The notes: a model not told the origin generated them from the letters alone. Numbered from the stretch's first letter, positions 1-12,771 are shown. The stretch is 64,000 nucleotides of DNA from Valencia hispanica (GCA_963556495.2 OY747701.1:40869001-40933000), one strand, 5' to 3'. A program made the numbers and translations.

Positions 1-530
1 AGAGCTTCACCAGGCACCGCATGCAGATGTACAATCCAGGATATGTACCGCAAATGTTGCACTTGTTTTAAGTCACACTCAAACTGACAAGGTATCCAAA
101 GTTACCTGTGCCAAGGAGATAAAAGTTTGGACTGATCAATGTGGGTCCAAAGTCCTGTTTTCAGATCAAAGTAAAATATAATTTCCATTTGAAAAATCAA
201 GGAGCTGGAATCTGGAGGAGTGGAAAGGCAGAGTGTGAAGTTTCCACAGTGATGGATGATTTGGGGAGCCATGTCATCGGCTGGTGTTGGTCCACTGTTT
301 ATTCATGTCAGTAGAGGTGTCTGCCAGGAAACTTCATGGCTTCCTTAGCTTACCACTTGTATGGTGAGGCTTTTATTTTTCAACCAGACTTGGTACCTGC
401 TTGGATTGCCAAAGTAATGATTGGTTTAGTAAACATTGTTTCACTTTGCTTGATTGTTCAACACACTGTCCTCACATAAGCTTGTCTGCAAAAATCCAGA
501 CCAAGTACTGAGTGCATCCAATATACAGTA
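1..530 (+). mobile_element. Tc1-like transposon relic
   Basis: This is a decayed piece of a Tc1/mariner-type transposase read on the plus strand. Around 150-310 the text resembles the stretch of Tc1-like transposases that runs from the first catalytic Asp region (TTTTCAGATCAAAGTAAA) to the central beta-strands. Near 370-460 it resembles the block before the last catalytic Glu. Many stops and frameshifts make it inactive. A second relic of the same family lies at 12340-12763. The left end lies outside the window. The superfamily call is fairly safe; the boundaries are approximate. Confidence 0.55.
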
Positions 531-2013
531 AATTAACATGTGTTAAGTTTTTTATTATAATTTAAAGACTTGTTATTCAGTGTTCTAATTTTGTGAGAAA
601 CAGAATTTTGTCTTTTCACAAACTAGAGCCACAATTATCTAATTGAAAAAGTAATGCTTAAATAAAATATATCAGTGTGTGAAATGTAGCTTTGTAATAC
701 ATTTACTTTTTTTAATTGAATTACTGAAATAATATTTTTGGGTTATATTCTATTTGTTAAGATGTACCTGTATTTACCATATTAATACCCATTAAAGTAG
801 GTTTTGCTTTTTAGTTTTGAAAGTCTAATTATGAGAAATCTCGTTGCTAAACTTTGAACCTTAAATATGTATGGTGCAACTAAATTACACTGATCAAATG
901 CCTAAAACAAAGAAGCAAAGAATGTGTCTAACTGTAAATCATGTTTTACTCTTATCTTTAAAATTTCCTCTTTATAATTATTTACATTTCTTTTTGCAGC
1001 TTGATGACAAGTTGTTGTGACTGTATTAGTCAACCTTGTGTCAATATTTGTCCCCCAGAGCCTCAGGATTAGCACTGTGCACTATGATTTCCTTCCACAC
1101 AGTTAAACACGGCCCTAGATTAACCGTTTCATGGCTGATCTGATCCTGATCCCCTCTGTCAGAGAGTTGTGGGGGGTCTTGGTCTGTGGCAGCTCAGGCT
1201 GCTGACCCACATACCGGTTTTAACCTTTTAATATGGCCCCACTTAACAATAACCAACATTACTGCACAGAACATGTATAAACAAAGTCTATATACAGTTT
1301 TGGAGGGATTAAACTTTTTTTAATGTAGGTAGTTAGGAATGAATTTCTTTAACAGCATATTTGAATGTTTCTTTTTAGTTTTTATGTTATAAAAAAATCA
1401 TTGAATAAAGTTGACAAATAGAAAATGTAGAAAAAAAATTAAACGGAGAGTTAAAAATGTCCCACAGACATCAAAATACAATAAAAACAAAACAATGTAA
1501 TTACAGTAAGATGTATCAGAAACTGATCATTGTCAGTTTTATTTTAATCATGAATATATCGATTATGGGGTAGCACCTCTAAATGCTGGATGTCTGATTT
1601 CACTTTTAGTGTAACGCTAATAGTATACAAACAAACATGCAGTTTACTATTTAATGGCACTAAAGGGGATGGATAAACAAGGTACATAATTAAATTTTAT
1701 TCCAGTTTTACACTGGAAATTAAAGCTAAATAGAGAAATCATGACATGCCTTTTAATTTTTAAGGCATGTAGATTTCAAGGAGTGGTTAAGCATGTGAAC
1801 AAGCTGTGAAATAACATTTAGCATTTTTAGTAAAAGACCCAACTAAAAAATTAAAAAAAACGGTCTTCATAAACACCAGTTACATATTAGGTACTAATAA
1901 ACCCAAACTACAATGAGGCCATTTTAGGACACTGTGACACACATATTAATCTTCATATTGGCACATTATGTTCTTCACTTTGAAATGAACAGACTTCAAC
2001 AAACTTATGTGTT
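531..2013. other. Intergenic, downstream of krtcap3
   Basis: AT-rich sequence with no coding exon that I can support. The part next to krtcap3 probably includes its 3' untranslated region: on the minus strand a possible AATAAA poly(A) signal lies at 1701-1696, about 310 bases after the stop codon. Nothing else was recognised. Confidence 0.4.
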
Positions 2014-5000
2014 TTATGCTTCAGCATTCAAATGTAATCCCATCAGGCGGCGGGTTTGTGGAGAATGTTCAGCCTCTTCCTCCAACTAGGATCAAAAAGG
2101 AAGGACAACGTGATAAATCTGAACAAATCTGCTTTAATTAATAGGATGTAGTGCTGCGCGATGTCAGAATGGTATTTTATCTACAATTATGTAGTAAGTT
2201 ATAGGTTCAGTTAAAATGTATCATAAAAATTTTACAATGGCTAATTATTACTGTAATGAAATTACTCGAATTAGCAAAGATCCTCAGTATGGTTTAGTGA
2301 AATAGTTTAGATAATGAGCAATCATATACACAAATATCTAATGACATTTTATACTTAAGTGGTTGAAGTGCATAAGGGATTTTTTTTGCTTTAGCAGCTC
2401 ATTATCCAAAAATTACATTTGTCATAAGTTTTTTTTACAGAAAAATAAAACAAATCATAATCTTCTGTAAAAAAAGGCAGAAAAATGTAAAAGGCACCAT
2501 ATTGAAAAGATTTTCAGTAAATTTAAAATTTCTTACCAAGCAAATTCGATGTTAGTGGTTAACAGAACATTTCACATTTTGAAGATTAAAGAAAAACAAT
2601 GAGACAAAAGCAAAGAAATTAGTATGAAATTTCCCAAAAACTTTGTTCAAACTCGTTCAAATTAGTAAAACAAAAATGTATCTTAAAAAATATGGTTTTC
2701 TAAGAAGCCTGAGAGGAAACATGAAACTACTACACCCACTTTAGCCACATATTTAACCTATATGTCCCATTCATATAATTATATATGAATTAAGAGAAAG
2801 CATTGCAGCATAAACGGCAAACTATATTTCATTTTATAACCCTGAAAGAGAAGTTAATATGACAGCATATACAGTGCGTACGGGAAGTATTCAGACCCCT
2901 TTAAATTCGTCACTCTTTGTTTCATTGCAGCCATTTGCTAAAATCTAAAAAGTTCATATTTCTCATTAATGTACACTCAGCACCCCATCTGGACACAAAA
3001 AAAACAAAACAGAAATGAATAAAATTTTGCAAATTCATTAAAAAAGAAAAACTGAAATATCACATGGTCATAAGTATTCAGACCCTTTCCAGTGAGTCAT
3101 ATTTAACTCGCATGCTGTTTCTTCTGATCCTTCTCAAGATAGTTCTGTTCCTTCATTAACTTTTTGGCATTAATTGTAACCGGTATGTGTGGAGAAAAAC
3201 CAGGCACTGATCATCACCTGCCCAATAAAACCCTACAGTGAAACATGGTGGTGGGAGCATTATGTTGTGGGGGTGTTTTTCAGCTGCCGGGACAGGACGA
3301 CTGGTTGCAATTGAAGGAAAGATGAATGCGGCCAAGGGCAGAGATATCCTGGAAGAAAACCTCTTCCAGAGTGCTCAGGACCTTAAATTGGGCCGAAGGT
3401 TCAACTTTCAACAGGACAATGACCCTAAGCACACAGCTAAAATAACAAAGGAGTGGCTTCGGAACAACTCTGTGACCGTTCTTGACTGGCCAAACCAGAG
3501 CTCTGACCTAAACCCAATTGAGCATCTCTGGAGAGAAAATGACTGTCCACCAACATTCACCATCTAATCTGACAGAACTGGAGAGGATCTGCAAGGAAGA
3601 ATGGCAGAGGATCCCCAAATCCAGTTGTGAAAAACTTGTTGCATTATTCCCAAAAAAACCCTTGGCTGTACTACCTCGGAAGGGTGCTTCTACTCAATAC
3701 TGAGCAAAGGGTCTGAATACTTATGACCATGTGATATTTCAGTTTCTTTTTTAATAAATTTTCATACATCTCTAAATTTCAGGTTTTTTTCTGTCAAGAT
3801 GCTGAGAGGACATTAATGGGAAATAAAATTAACTTTTTTGATTTTAGCAAATGGCTGCAGTGAAACAGAATGACAAATTCAAAGGGGTCTGAATACTTTC
3901 GGTCCCCACTGTATCTTCCATCTTATTGAAAATCTTTAATAATCGCAACAGCTTTTTTAAAAACTACATAAATACTAAGGTATTTCTAGCAGCATCAAAC
4001 CAGCTTTAATAATTTTCATAGCACAAGCAAGTTTATTTAGTTTTGAACTAAAACAGAAAAAATAGAATAGCATCAAACATACTTGATTCATAATTCTATA
4101 AAGCAAGTAATTGCAATATATAATATTAAGAATTTTTCTCAAACTAAGAAAAGAAATGTTTTATTTGGAACAGCCCTGGATGATTTTACATGGACAATCC
4201 AACAAATGAGAGGTTTTGTGTTTGAATAAAACCAAACCAGAACCAGTTTGACTGTGTGAGTCAGAGAGATTCACAGACCACAGCTAGAGCCCTCGAGCAC
4301 ATCCGTCTGCCCCGCACAAAGAAACCCACCTGCTCTTTGATGTAGCTCTTCCCACAGGGTGCAAGCCCTCTGAGAGCCAGTCCAACGGTGAAGCACCACA
4401 CCGACAGTCCGACCTCAACAGCCGACAGCAAAGCACAAGGGATCCACAAGGCCAGAGTGGTGTCCTAAGGGGCAGGAGGAGGTGGAACAAAAACAAGTTA
4501 TGATATGACCTACCTATGACCACTTCTTCTGTGATGTTCATGAATTATAAAAAATACCATTAAAAAAAAGCATCAAACGTTGCACCCTTCACTCACATAG
4601 ATTCGTGTTGTGTCAAATGGGCACTGAGCACTGACAGGCGAGCGAGCGTTGATAGGCACCACCGTGTCATTGCAGCCAAACATCAGACCACTCCCATTTT
4701 GGGCAATGGTGACGCTAATGGCCACAAGGAGACCAACGCTGCATGCGGCTGAAAGCAAGGCGTTCAGGAAGGACGCAATCAGAAGCCCTACTTGCTGAAG
4801 ACACAGAGGCAACGTCATGAAAGGTGGTAATAGGGGGAAAAAACGCAACCTGATGTGTTTCAGTATCTGAAGCCAAATTAAACACTTACCAGCTTAAACT
4901 GATGAAGGTTCCTTGAAACCACAATGGCAATAATCCCAGAGGCAATGCTCTGTGAGATCAACATGAGAAGATGAGCATTTTAACTATGAACAAAGTAGAC

Positions 5001-8000
5001 TTTATTAGACTCTGTGGAATAGGAAGGAATCCTAGCCCCAGGTTGTGAAACTGGATTTTTAATTAGCACGTTTGTCTAAAAAAAAAAAGATGGACTAATT
5101 CAGAGCACAGAGCCCCAAGACAAATTTCATCAACAAAAACTAAATTTAATCCATATTTTTTGTAATTTGTAACCCACATATATGTTGTCAGCCTTATTTA
5201 TGACCCTCATATCCAATTTGAAGGTAAATTATACAAAAAAAGTGAGACTTCACACCATCTCATTGCTGAAAAGTGTCAGTTTATCTGATAAATGAATGTA
5301 ATGAGGCCTGCCCTCCAAGGACTGCTGATTGGTTTGAAGAACCAGCTCCGCCATGACGGGCAAGTTCTGTCTTGATCGCAGAGAAAAACACAGAGCAATA
5401 TTACTGCACAGAGGGAGAGTAGTCGACTGTGGGACCTAAGTATTTATATAGTCTGTGTGTGTTATGTTGTTGCCCCAATGCAGAAGGGAAAAAAAAGAAA
5501 TCACAAGCATGGATGTGGGTAAAAGGCAGAAGCTGCAGACAAATGTTTTCTTAATGGCCCTAAATTGTAAAACAGAAGAAATGATGAAAGGAAAACACTA
5601 GCGGACATTAAACTGCAAGAAATAACTTGACTGGATAAGAAATCGATATTAGAATTTGTCTGTGTTATATCCAACCAGTTTACCTTCATACTACTCTGCA
5701 TTACAATGTTCTTTGTCCAGCTAACCTAATTAAGTGGTTCTGAAAGATTACATAATTTATAAAATTTATTCATGCAGCTTCAAGTTTAGGAATCAATACA
5801 AATATAGATGCAGCAAGATAAACAGACTTAATTCAAAACTGCAAATGATTACATTAGTGCAGATCCAGTGCCTTGCTAAAATATGAGGTGAATGAAAAGT
5901 TACACATTTTATTTTTGTGCCTCTGAATTCAGCCTCTTTCTCTGATACCCCCAAAAAATCTAGTCCAAACGACTATCTTCAGAAGTCCACTAATTAATAC
6001 ATAGAGTTATTATATTTATGTATAAGTGTAACTGAATATAAACATCATGAAGACCAAAAAACACCTAAAGGTTGAAGAATAAAGTTGTGGACAAGTTTAA
6101 TGTAAGGCTGGGTTCTATAAACAATATATCCCAAACTTCGAAGATGTCACAGAGCTTTGTTCAACCAGTGATCTGAAAATTAAAAGCATATGACACCACT
6201 GCATACCTACCATAATGGCTTTCTACCTAAGTTGATAGGGTGAGCAAGGACAGTACTACAACAGCATCTTCACAGGTCTGCCTAAAAAGTCAATCAGACA
6301 GCTGCAGCTGATCCAGAACGCTGCCGCTCACGTCCTCACTAGAACCAGGAAAGTAGAGCACATCACCCCAGTTCTAAAGTCCTTACACTGGCTCCCTGTA
6401 GCTCAGAGAATAGACTTTAAAATACTTTTACTAGTTTATAAATCATTACATGGCTTAGCACCAAAATATGTTGAAGAGCTGTTGTCATGGTACCAACCAC
6501 CAAGACCACTCAGGTCCTCCAACTCTAGCCTACTAAACATCCCTAGACTCAGAACTAAACATGGAGAAGCAGCTTTCAGTTTTTATGCTCCCCTTATCTG
6601 GAACAGACTTCCTGACGAGTGTAGAGCTGCTGAAACTCTGAACTTTAAATCGAGACTAAAAACCCATCTGTTTAGAATTGCCTTTGAGTAAATGCTTGAT
6701 GTCATATGTATGAAATGTGTTCATGCTCTCTTGCTTTTTTTTATTTTTCTCTTGCTTTATTGTGTATCATGTGTAATGTGTGTTTCTTTTATGTGTTTCT
6801 TTTAAATCACCAAATCATGTAAAGCACCTTGAATTACCCTGCTGTTGAAAGTGTGCTATACAAATAAAATTACCTTGCCTTGCCTTACTATTGAGAAAGC
6901 CTAAAGTCCCATGATGACTCTGGAGGAGCTACTGAGATTCACAGTCAGGTTTGATAATCTGCTGATTGATTCTCACACCTAGAAATGATTGATTCTCACA
7001 CCTAGAAACCACGATTCTCTCCACAAATCTAAACTCAGTGCAACAGTAGCAAGACGGTTGAATTATTGGAAAAAAGTTTAGAGAATTTCCGCAAGCATGT
7101 AAAAGTAGTAACTAGTAACCACATTTTTTGCTTTCCCTGCAAAATGTGACCTGCGGTGGAAAACCAACCCCATGAACGCACCATGCCCTATGTGAACCGT
7201 GGTGGTGGCAGCATAATGCCGATGGGATGGTGTTCTTCAGCGGGGACAGAGAAGCAGATCAGAATGGATGGAGCTAAATACAGGGAAGCGCTGAAAAGTG
7301 AAGTTTTTATATTTTGGCTGATGAGACAAAGCACAATAATATCTAAAGCCGGTTCTTAGAAGAAACAGTGATACAATAAACGGTTTTAAAGTGTTTTGTG
7401 GATACTTTGTTCACCGCTTGTACATACAGGGGATTTTCACACACGTCACAGAGGAGGTCCAGTATTTCCACCCTGCCTAGACCTCTTGCCACTCATTTAC
7501 CCCCACATGTAAATGTTCTAGATCCACCACTGCAAGTATCATCTTTCCTTCCAAATCACAATTATGCAAAACTTTATGTTGGTCTATCACACACACAGAA
7601 AAAAAAATCAAAACAAAACATTTGGATGCGTGTGGTTGTAATAACACGAGATGTGAAAAAGTTTGAGGTATTAATACTTTCGCAATGCATCATAAATAAA
7701 ACACTAAAAATGTATTATACTGCTCAGTGACCAAAGCTACACCCATTGGATAAGTTGAGCCATTAAAGGATAGATTTTACTTAATGTAAATAAAAAAATA
7801 TGGCAGCTCAAACTGAACCTGGTTCAGCTGGAACCTAATATAGATTTAAAAAAATACAGGTTGTATTATTCTGATAATATAAATGTGAGTTGATAGCATA
7901 CAACTAAGATACATCATAACTATCAAATCAGAAGAAAAAAAGTAATTTGGGAAAATGTGTTCGCTGTGTATTTCTCATCAGCTGGAGAGAAGTGAAAAGG

Positions 8001-10707
8001 AAGAGCAGAAGAGAGGAAGACTATTTCAAAGAGGTGGACCTGGACAAGTAAAGAGAAAGGATATAAATGAGACACAGGGTAATAAGGGTTCATCATAAAA
8101 AATATTTATGCTGTTGGCACACACTGTGTGGCCTCCGATTTGAATGAGAACAAAGACGTAGCTAATTTTGTGCTGTAAAAGCCAACATATGAAAATAACT
8201 AGTCAAATACTACATTTAGTAGAATTTGAATAATATAAAAACAACAACTGTTGTATAAAAATCCAGGAATTTCTCAGTGGGCTTAGGTTCAGAGCTTTCA
8301 GTATTTCTTAGCAACGCCTCAACCAGTGTTATCATATATCGAGGGACCGAGTTCAAATAACGCACAATAACTGCATTTTAATGGTTCAACTTCCTCGTCT
8401 GAACTGTGGAGCTGATTTAAAAACAAACAAAAGTTTGGAATAAATAACTTACCAGAAGGCCAGAGGTGACAGAAATTATGTTGGCTACAGTGTATTGAGT
8501 GCTAATGTGCTGGCTGGGTTTGGAAATGTGACGCAGGACACTGCCATGGACGATAGCTCCGAGGATGAAGTTGATATGGCCGACCAGGATGAGAATTAGC
8601 CCCTTTTTCATCAGCCTCCCAGGCCCTTTGTCCTTATCTGGGGAACAGAAACGCAAGGAACAGCTTCAATGTTTCAGTGCTAGACAGGAATTAGTGAGAT
8701 GCTCTAATTACCAGCAAATGTGACACATTCTAGTTTTAATAACAAAAAAGTTACTTTTGTTTTTATTAGTGTTGCAGTCATAATAAATGTGGATGTTAGG
8801 AATTATGCAGATATTTAAGATGAAATGGTTAAGAGCCCTGTGATGGACTGGCGACATGTCCAGGGTGTACCAAGTCTCTCACCCAAGGACCGCTGGAGAT
8901 AGAGAGAGATAGGCACCAGCCCCCCCAGAACCCTGCATAAGATGGACGGGTGCAGATTGAATGGATGGATGGATGGCTGGACGGGTGCAGATTGGATGGA
9001 TGGATGGATGGATGGATGGATGGATGGATGGATGGATGCCATCAGCACATAGCCGCTCATACTGAAGTGGGGTCTGCTGGATATTTTTATGTTACATGAG
9101 AACTGCTACTTTTCGCTGTTGCCACCTACTTGAGTGGTTGCTACAGTTCAATGCAATCGTCTGGGCCTCCCCCAGATAGGAAATGCTTTACCAGCTGCTA
9201 TACAGCTACCCAAAATGTCCACACATTTAACTTAAGAGTTAACTGTATCTGTTAGGTTATGTAATTGAAAAGTCATGTGACTATATAATTTACACTGTAA
9301 ATTTACACAATCCAGTTAATTCCAATATTAACTGGATTGACTTGAACTGAATATGGACTGACTTGTCCATTCTATAAGACTAGATATTAAATTGGCCTTT
9401 TTCTCTTGTAAAGGGCCTTGAGATGACATCTGATGTAAATTTATGTTATATTAATATCAATAAAAAAAAAAAAAGATTTCCAGTTTCATCTTAAAGCAGT
9501 AAATAAAAGAAAGAAATGTATATTAATGTAATCTTTTTTTTTAAAACAACAGTAATACTTTACGATTTTTGAAAGGGGCTTATTGGTTAAACAGTTGAGC
9601 CCAAAATTATTCTTACCCTTCATTTCAGTTTTTTTTTTTTTTTTTTTTAATTTAACTTGGAAGTTTGTTTCTGATAGGAAATAAAGCAAGCAAAAAGCAT
9701 AATAAAATGTACAAGGAGCATTCATTTTAAAAGGAAGATAATGTTTTTGGTACATTTTTTTTTTTAATGGTATGTTGAAATTTATTTTTATCCTCCTCAC
9801 TAACACATAAAAAAGGTTTTTGTATTTGCAATACAACAATCAAACTTGTCTTATAATTTGTGACTAATTTAATTTGGTATTTTGATCATTTATTATTGTT
9901 GATGATCTCCTTTCCATCACCTTATTCTGAAGCTCCCTCCACAGATTATCTATCAGATTGATGTCAGGACTCTGGCCAAACTGCTGCAGAACCTTAATAA
10001 AGCTTCTAGTCAATTGAAAAAAATGTTGGCAAAAATAAAATACAACTTTGAATCTGCCTACGGTATGCATAATTTTGGTAGGCTAGATTTGTACAGAACA
10101 AATATTACAATTTAAAAAAATTTAAAGTGAAAAGTTACTTCTAAATCGCTTATTTGATACATGAAAGGTTTAGCTGAACAGTTGATATTTTACCTGTCTT
10201 TCGGTTTTAATCATTTTCAAGCAGAAAACTCTTAATGAACATTATTCTACAGGTTAAGGCGCAGCAAACATCCGTGCTAACAAAACCTTCACGGACTATT
10301 GGTAATATGTGGCTTGTGTTAAATCCAGGTTCAACCAAAGGATGCAGACATTTCGTAAATACAAAGCTTGCAAGCCTACTGTATTACTAATTACAGCAGT
10401 GGAGGCAAAACGTGGGCGACAGCCCTTGACCCCGGTTTGAAAACTCGTTTCTTATTTCATAACATCTACCAGAACATATGAACAAGCACTCACCGAAACT
10501 GCACATTTCTCTGACGGGAGCTCAAAAAGTCTTTCTGCCTTTTATTGTGTTGCTTTTTTCTCTTTTTCACAGAAACCGTTTAAACAAAAGGCTCTTCATC
10601 CGCTCCGTCCCATACATACGTCCCTCAGTCCACTTCCTGGTTGACGTCCTCAAATTTACCTGTGAATTACCTGCGACGCGCTGAACGCGCAGCACATTTG
10701 CCCGCAT
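2014..10707 (-). CDS. krtcap3: Keratinocyte-associated protein 3 (krtcap3), 6 coding exons
   Basis: This encodes a small four-pass membrane protein of the TMEM54/KRTCAP3 family, about 228 residues (human about 240). Its molecular role is poorly known. Coding exons in transcript order: 10707-10671 (tentative), 8637-8453, 4949-4890, 4794-4597, 4464-4330 and 2085-2014. All have AG/GT borders and the phases close. Exon 2 carries a basic GRLMKKG stretch and then TM1 ([19 protein letters not shown]). TM2 spans the junction of exons 2 and 3. Exon 4 holds TM3 and an extracellular loop with the family motif CPFDTTRIY. Exon 5 holds TM4 ([18 protein letters not shown]). The last exon supplies an acidic cytoplasmic tail that starts LEEEAEHSP. 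The gene lies directly 3' of nrbp1 in the same orientation, as in human. Introns contain Tc1-like and L2-like insertions. The identity is secure; the 37-nt first exon is the weak point. Confidence 0.88.
2872..3911 (+). mobile_element. Deleted Tc1-like transposon with both terminal repeats
   Basis: Inverted ends are visible. CAGTGCGTACGGGAAGTATT opens the element and the complement of a near-identical sequence closes it at 3911. TA flanks both sides, as expected for Tc1/mariner. At about 1.04 kb it is shorter than a complete 1.5-1.6 kb element, because the N-terminal half of the transposase is missing. The remaining C-terminal part (3238 to the stop near 3703) shows [19 protein letters not shown], then the second catalytic Asp in [10 protein letters not shown], then DLNPIEHLW with the final Glu. 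A frameshift follows near 3530. It lies in the krtcap3 intron between exons 5 and 6. Confidence 0.85.
5866..7692 (+). mobile_element. Degenerate Tc1-like element split by an L2-like LINE
   Basis: The left end (CAGTGCCTTGCTAAAA at 5866) and the right end (GTATTAATACTTTCGCAATG, about 7673-7692) are eroded inverted repeats of a Tc1-like family. Interior segments match the N-terminal coding part (about 6070-6240) and the central part (7141-7300: GGGSIMPMG, then [10 protein letters not shown]). The two halves are separated by the L2-like insertion at 6241-6889. It lies in the krtcap3 intron between exons 2 and 3. Coding is destroyed. The 23-bp unit TGATTGATTCTCACACCTAG plus AAA is repeated back to back near 6963-7008. 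Confidence 0.6.
6241..6889 (+). mobile_element. 3' end of an L2-like LINE
   Basis: The plus strand encodes the C-terminus typical of fish L2/CR1-group ORF2 proteins. In order it shows [17 protein letters not shown], then [20 protein letters not shown], then [15 protein letters not shown], then [14 protein letters not shown], and finally KSRLKTHLF before a stop near 6691. A 3' untranslated tail with AAATAAAATT and a short TTGCC repeat ends about 6889. The copy is strongly 5'-truncated, the usual fate of LINE insertions. It interrupts an older Tc1-like relic. Confidence 0.75.
8830..9038 (+). repeat. Interspersed repeat with (GGAT)n tail
   Basis: A widespread teleost repeat tail: GATGGACTGGCGACATGTCC, then a segment ending in CCCTGCATAA, then two GGAT runs at about 8961-8975 and 8995-9038. 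Reverse-oriented relatives occur at 27826-27982, 33547-33625 and 63410-63545. I associate this sequence with the 3' ends of RTE-type LINEs, but that family call comes from memory of similar repeats. Confidence 0.55.
9880..10040 (-). mobile_element. Tc1-like transposase relic
   Basis: On the minus strand a short frame reads [20 protein letters not shown]. This matches the block around the last catalytic Glu of Tc1-like transposases ([11 protein letters not shown]), with substitutions. No terminal repeats were identified. It lies in krtcap3 intron 1. Confidence 0.5.
10671..10707 (-). other. krtcap3: Candidate first coding exon of krtcap3
   Basis: ATG at 10707 opens 12 codons plus one base, then a GTAATT donor. 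The single leftover G joins AT at 8637 to make an Asp codon, which is the phase exon 2 requires. Human KRTCAP3 also has a very short first coding exon, of about 11 residues starting MRR. This one starts [12 protein letters not shown]. The same frame stays open upstream, so the true start could be different. The surrounding sequence is locally richer in CpG than its neighbours, as expected near a promoter. Confidence 0.4.
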
Positions 10708-11196
10708 TACAACCGCGACAAACAAGATATTAGAAGTTAGAATATGTTCGAAAAATATATCCAAAATTAGATTCTTTTTTTATTTTTATTAAAATTAATT
10801 TTGCATAATCCAATTTTTTTAAATTAATTAGCTGACAAGCAAATGAAGTTTAAATAATTTAAACTTTTGGGGGCCAGGGGCCCCTTACAGGGGGTAAAAT
10901 CTTTCCAATGACCCCCTTATAATCCTCATACTGAAAACATCATTTTGTACCCCTTGTAAGAATTATTTACACTTTTAAATTATTTACACTTTAAAATTTG
11001 CAATTTTGATGCTCATAATCTTTTTCATACAAACCAGACTTCATTAAAATAAAAATAACAAATATTTAAATTTTAACACAAACAGCAAATTTATTTTAGT
11101 TAAATTTTAACTCGCTATCTTTTAAAAAAAAATAAAATCTCAAAGCTTAAAAACAACAAAAAGACTGGACCAATTCCAGTTAAGATGTTTAGTTCT
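10708..11196. other. Upstream of krtcap3, nothing recognised
   Basis: AT-rich sequence with poly-pyrimidine and poly-A runs. If exon 1 is right, it should contain the krtcap3 promoter. No TATA box, conserved exon or repeat that I can name was found. Confidence 0.3.
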
Positions 11197-11875
11197 TAAA
11201 TTAAGCTGTTAAGTTCTACTGAGAGGAAGAGGTTGGATAAGCTCATCAAAAAGGCCAGCTCTGTTCTAGGATGCCCCCTGGATCCAGTGCAGGTGGTGGG
11301 AGACAGAAGGACTCTGGCCAAAATAAGATCCCTGATGGACAGAGTCTCCCACTCCATGTATGAAGATGTTGCTGAGCTGCAGAGTTCCTTCAGTGACAGA
11401 CTGCTGCATCCTAGGTGCATGAAGGAGCGTTTTTGCTGGTCATTCCTCCCAGCAGCTATTAGACTTTACAACCAGAACTGCTCCCAACAAACTCAATATT
11501 GTTGACTAATTTCCAGTTTTACTCAATTTACATTTCTACTGCTGCTATTTGCACTTCTGTTTTTTAAAGTTTATATTCAGTTAACTTCTTGTAAATAATA
11601 CGTTTACTTTTTAATGCACAACTACGCATGCACATTCTGTAAATATTTTCTGTTTTCAAATTATCCTACTCAGTTGCACATTCAAATCTGAGTATGTCAC
11701 TTTATTTTTAATAACTACACAGTAGTTGTAATTTTGTCCTTAAGGTACATATATAATTTTTAATTAAGTTTTTTTCTATTTTTCGAGTGGGAATCTAAAT
11801 GCTTCTATTATCTGTAACTTTGTAGCTGTTACAGCTGAATTTCCCCTTTTTGGGACAATAAAGGATTATTCTATC
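11197..11875 (+). mobile_element. 3' end of a Rex1-like LINE
   Basis: From 11197 to 11503 the plus strand encodes the extreme C-terminus of a non-LTR reverse transcriptase: RLDKLIKKASSVLGCPLDPV, then RTLAKIRSLMDRVSHSMYED, then SSFSDRLLHPRCMKERFCW, then SFLPAAIRLYNQ and a stop. The 3' tail ends TTGGGACAATAAAGGATTAT. The same protein end is present in the longer LINE at 22226-25012. The copy is 5'-truncated and inactive. The Rex1/Babar name is recalled, not searched. Confidence 0.7.
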
Positions 11876-12043
11876 TTCCACTTATCAATTAAAACACTTT
11901 TTACTTGGTTCAATTTTAACATAATTGTCGTACTAATTTTAGTTGGTTTGGCTTTTGCATTAGTTGATAAGGTGGATGGACTTAAATATTGTTTCCATTG
12001 TGCTAATAAACTAAACCCTGGGAGATGAACTCTTAGTGAGTCT

Positions 12044-12126
12044 TCTGGTCACTATATATATTTCGGGGACCCCCATCTTTTTTTTTTTTTTTAATCTGGT
12101 CACTATATATATTTCGGGGACCCCCA
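12044..12126. repeat. Two perfect 32-bp direct repeats
   Basis: TCTGGTCACTATATATATTT followed by CGGGGACCCCCA occurs at 12044-12075 and again at 12095-12126. The copies are separated by 19 bases that are mostly T. No function is evident. A recent local duplication is the simplest explanation. Confidence 0.85.
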
Positions 12127-12339
12127 GTTTGTGGACCACCATCTTAGAGAATCCGGAAAATGAAAATGGTTTTGGAACAGAAATGTTCAAGAAGTCAAAA
12201 AATACTATTAAGGAAAGTTTAGTGATAGAGAAAGTTGTACTAGAGATTACTGCAGAGAGTTGTTAAGTAAAGGTAATTTGTACTTGAATTAAGCAACTTC
12301 TGTAACTGAGATATCAGAGACGTCTTACCTGGGCTAAGA

Positions 12340-12763
12340 GGTACAAGGAGTGGATGGTTGTCAAGTGCCCCACATCATCTTTCAGATGAAAGTAAATATC
12401 ACATTTTATTAGAAAATCAAGGTCCCGAGTCTGGAGGAACAGTGAAGAGGCACAGAATCCAAACTGCTCAAGGTCCTCTGTGAATGTCCCACAGTCTGTG
12501 ATGATTTGTGGACCCACACATCTGCTGTGGTGTTTGTCCACTGATTTATTATCTCCAAAATCAGTGCCGCCATCTACCAAAAAGTAGTCTATGCTTTCTT
12601 CAGCTAATATGTTTAGAGATGCTGATTTCATTTTCCATCAATGCTCAGCCCCCACCCACACTGCTAAAAACACTGATACCTGCTTTAATGACCTTGGTAT
12701 CACTTTGTTTGATTGGCCACAAACTATCCTGACATGAACCCCACAGAGAATCGAAAAGAGGAA
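12340..12763 (+). mobile_element. Tc1-like transposase relic
   Basis: Same family as the relic at the left edge of the window. Reading along the plus strand: TTTCAGATGAAAGTAAATAT (region of the first catalytic Asp), then GTCTGTGATGATTTGTGG, then a DWP-type block near 12710, then CCCCACAGAGAATCG (around the last catalytic Glu). Stops interrupt every frame. It abuts a hAT-type element at 12772. Confidence 0.55.
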
Positions 12764-12771
12764 CATGTAAG

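Noticed and set aside
8815..9060. Minus-strand frame with repeated SIHP units
   Set aside because: Translation of the (GGAT)n tail of an interspersed repeat, not a protein-coding gene.
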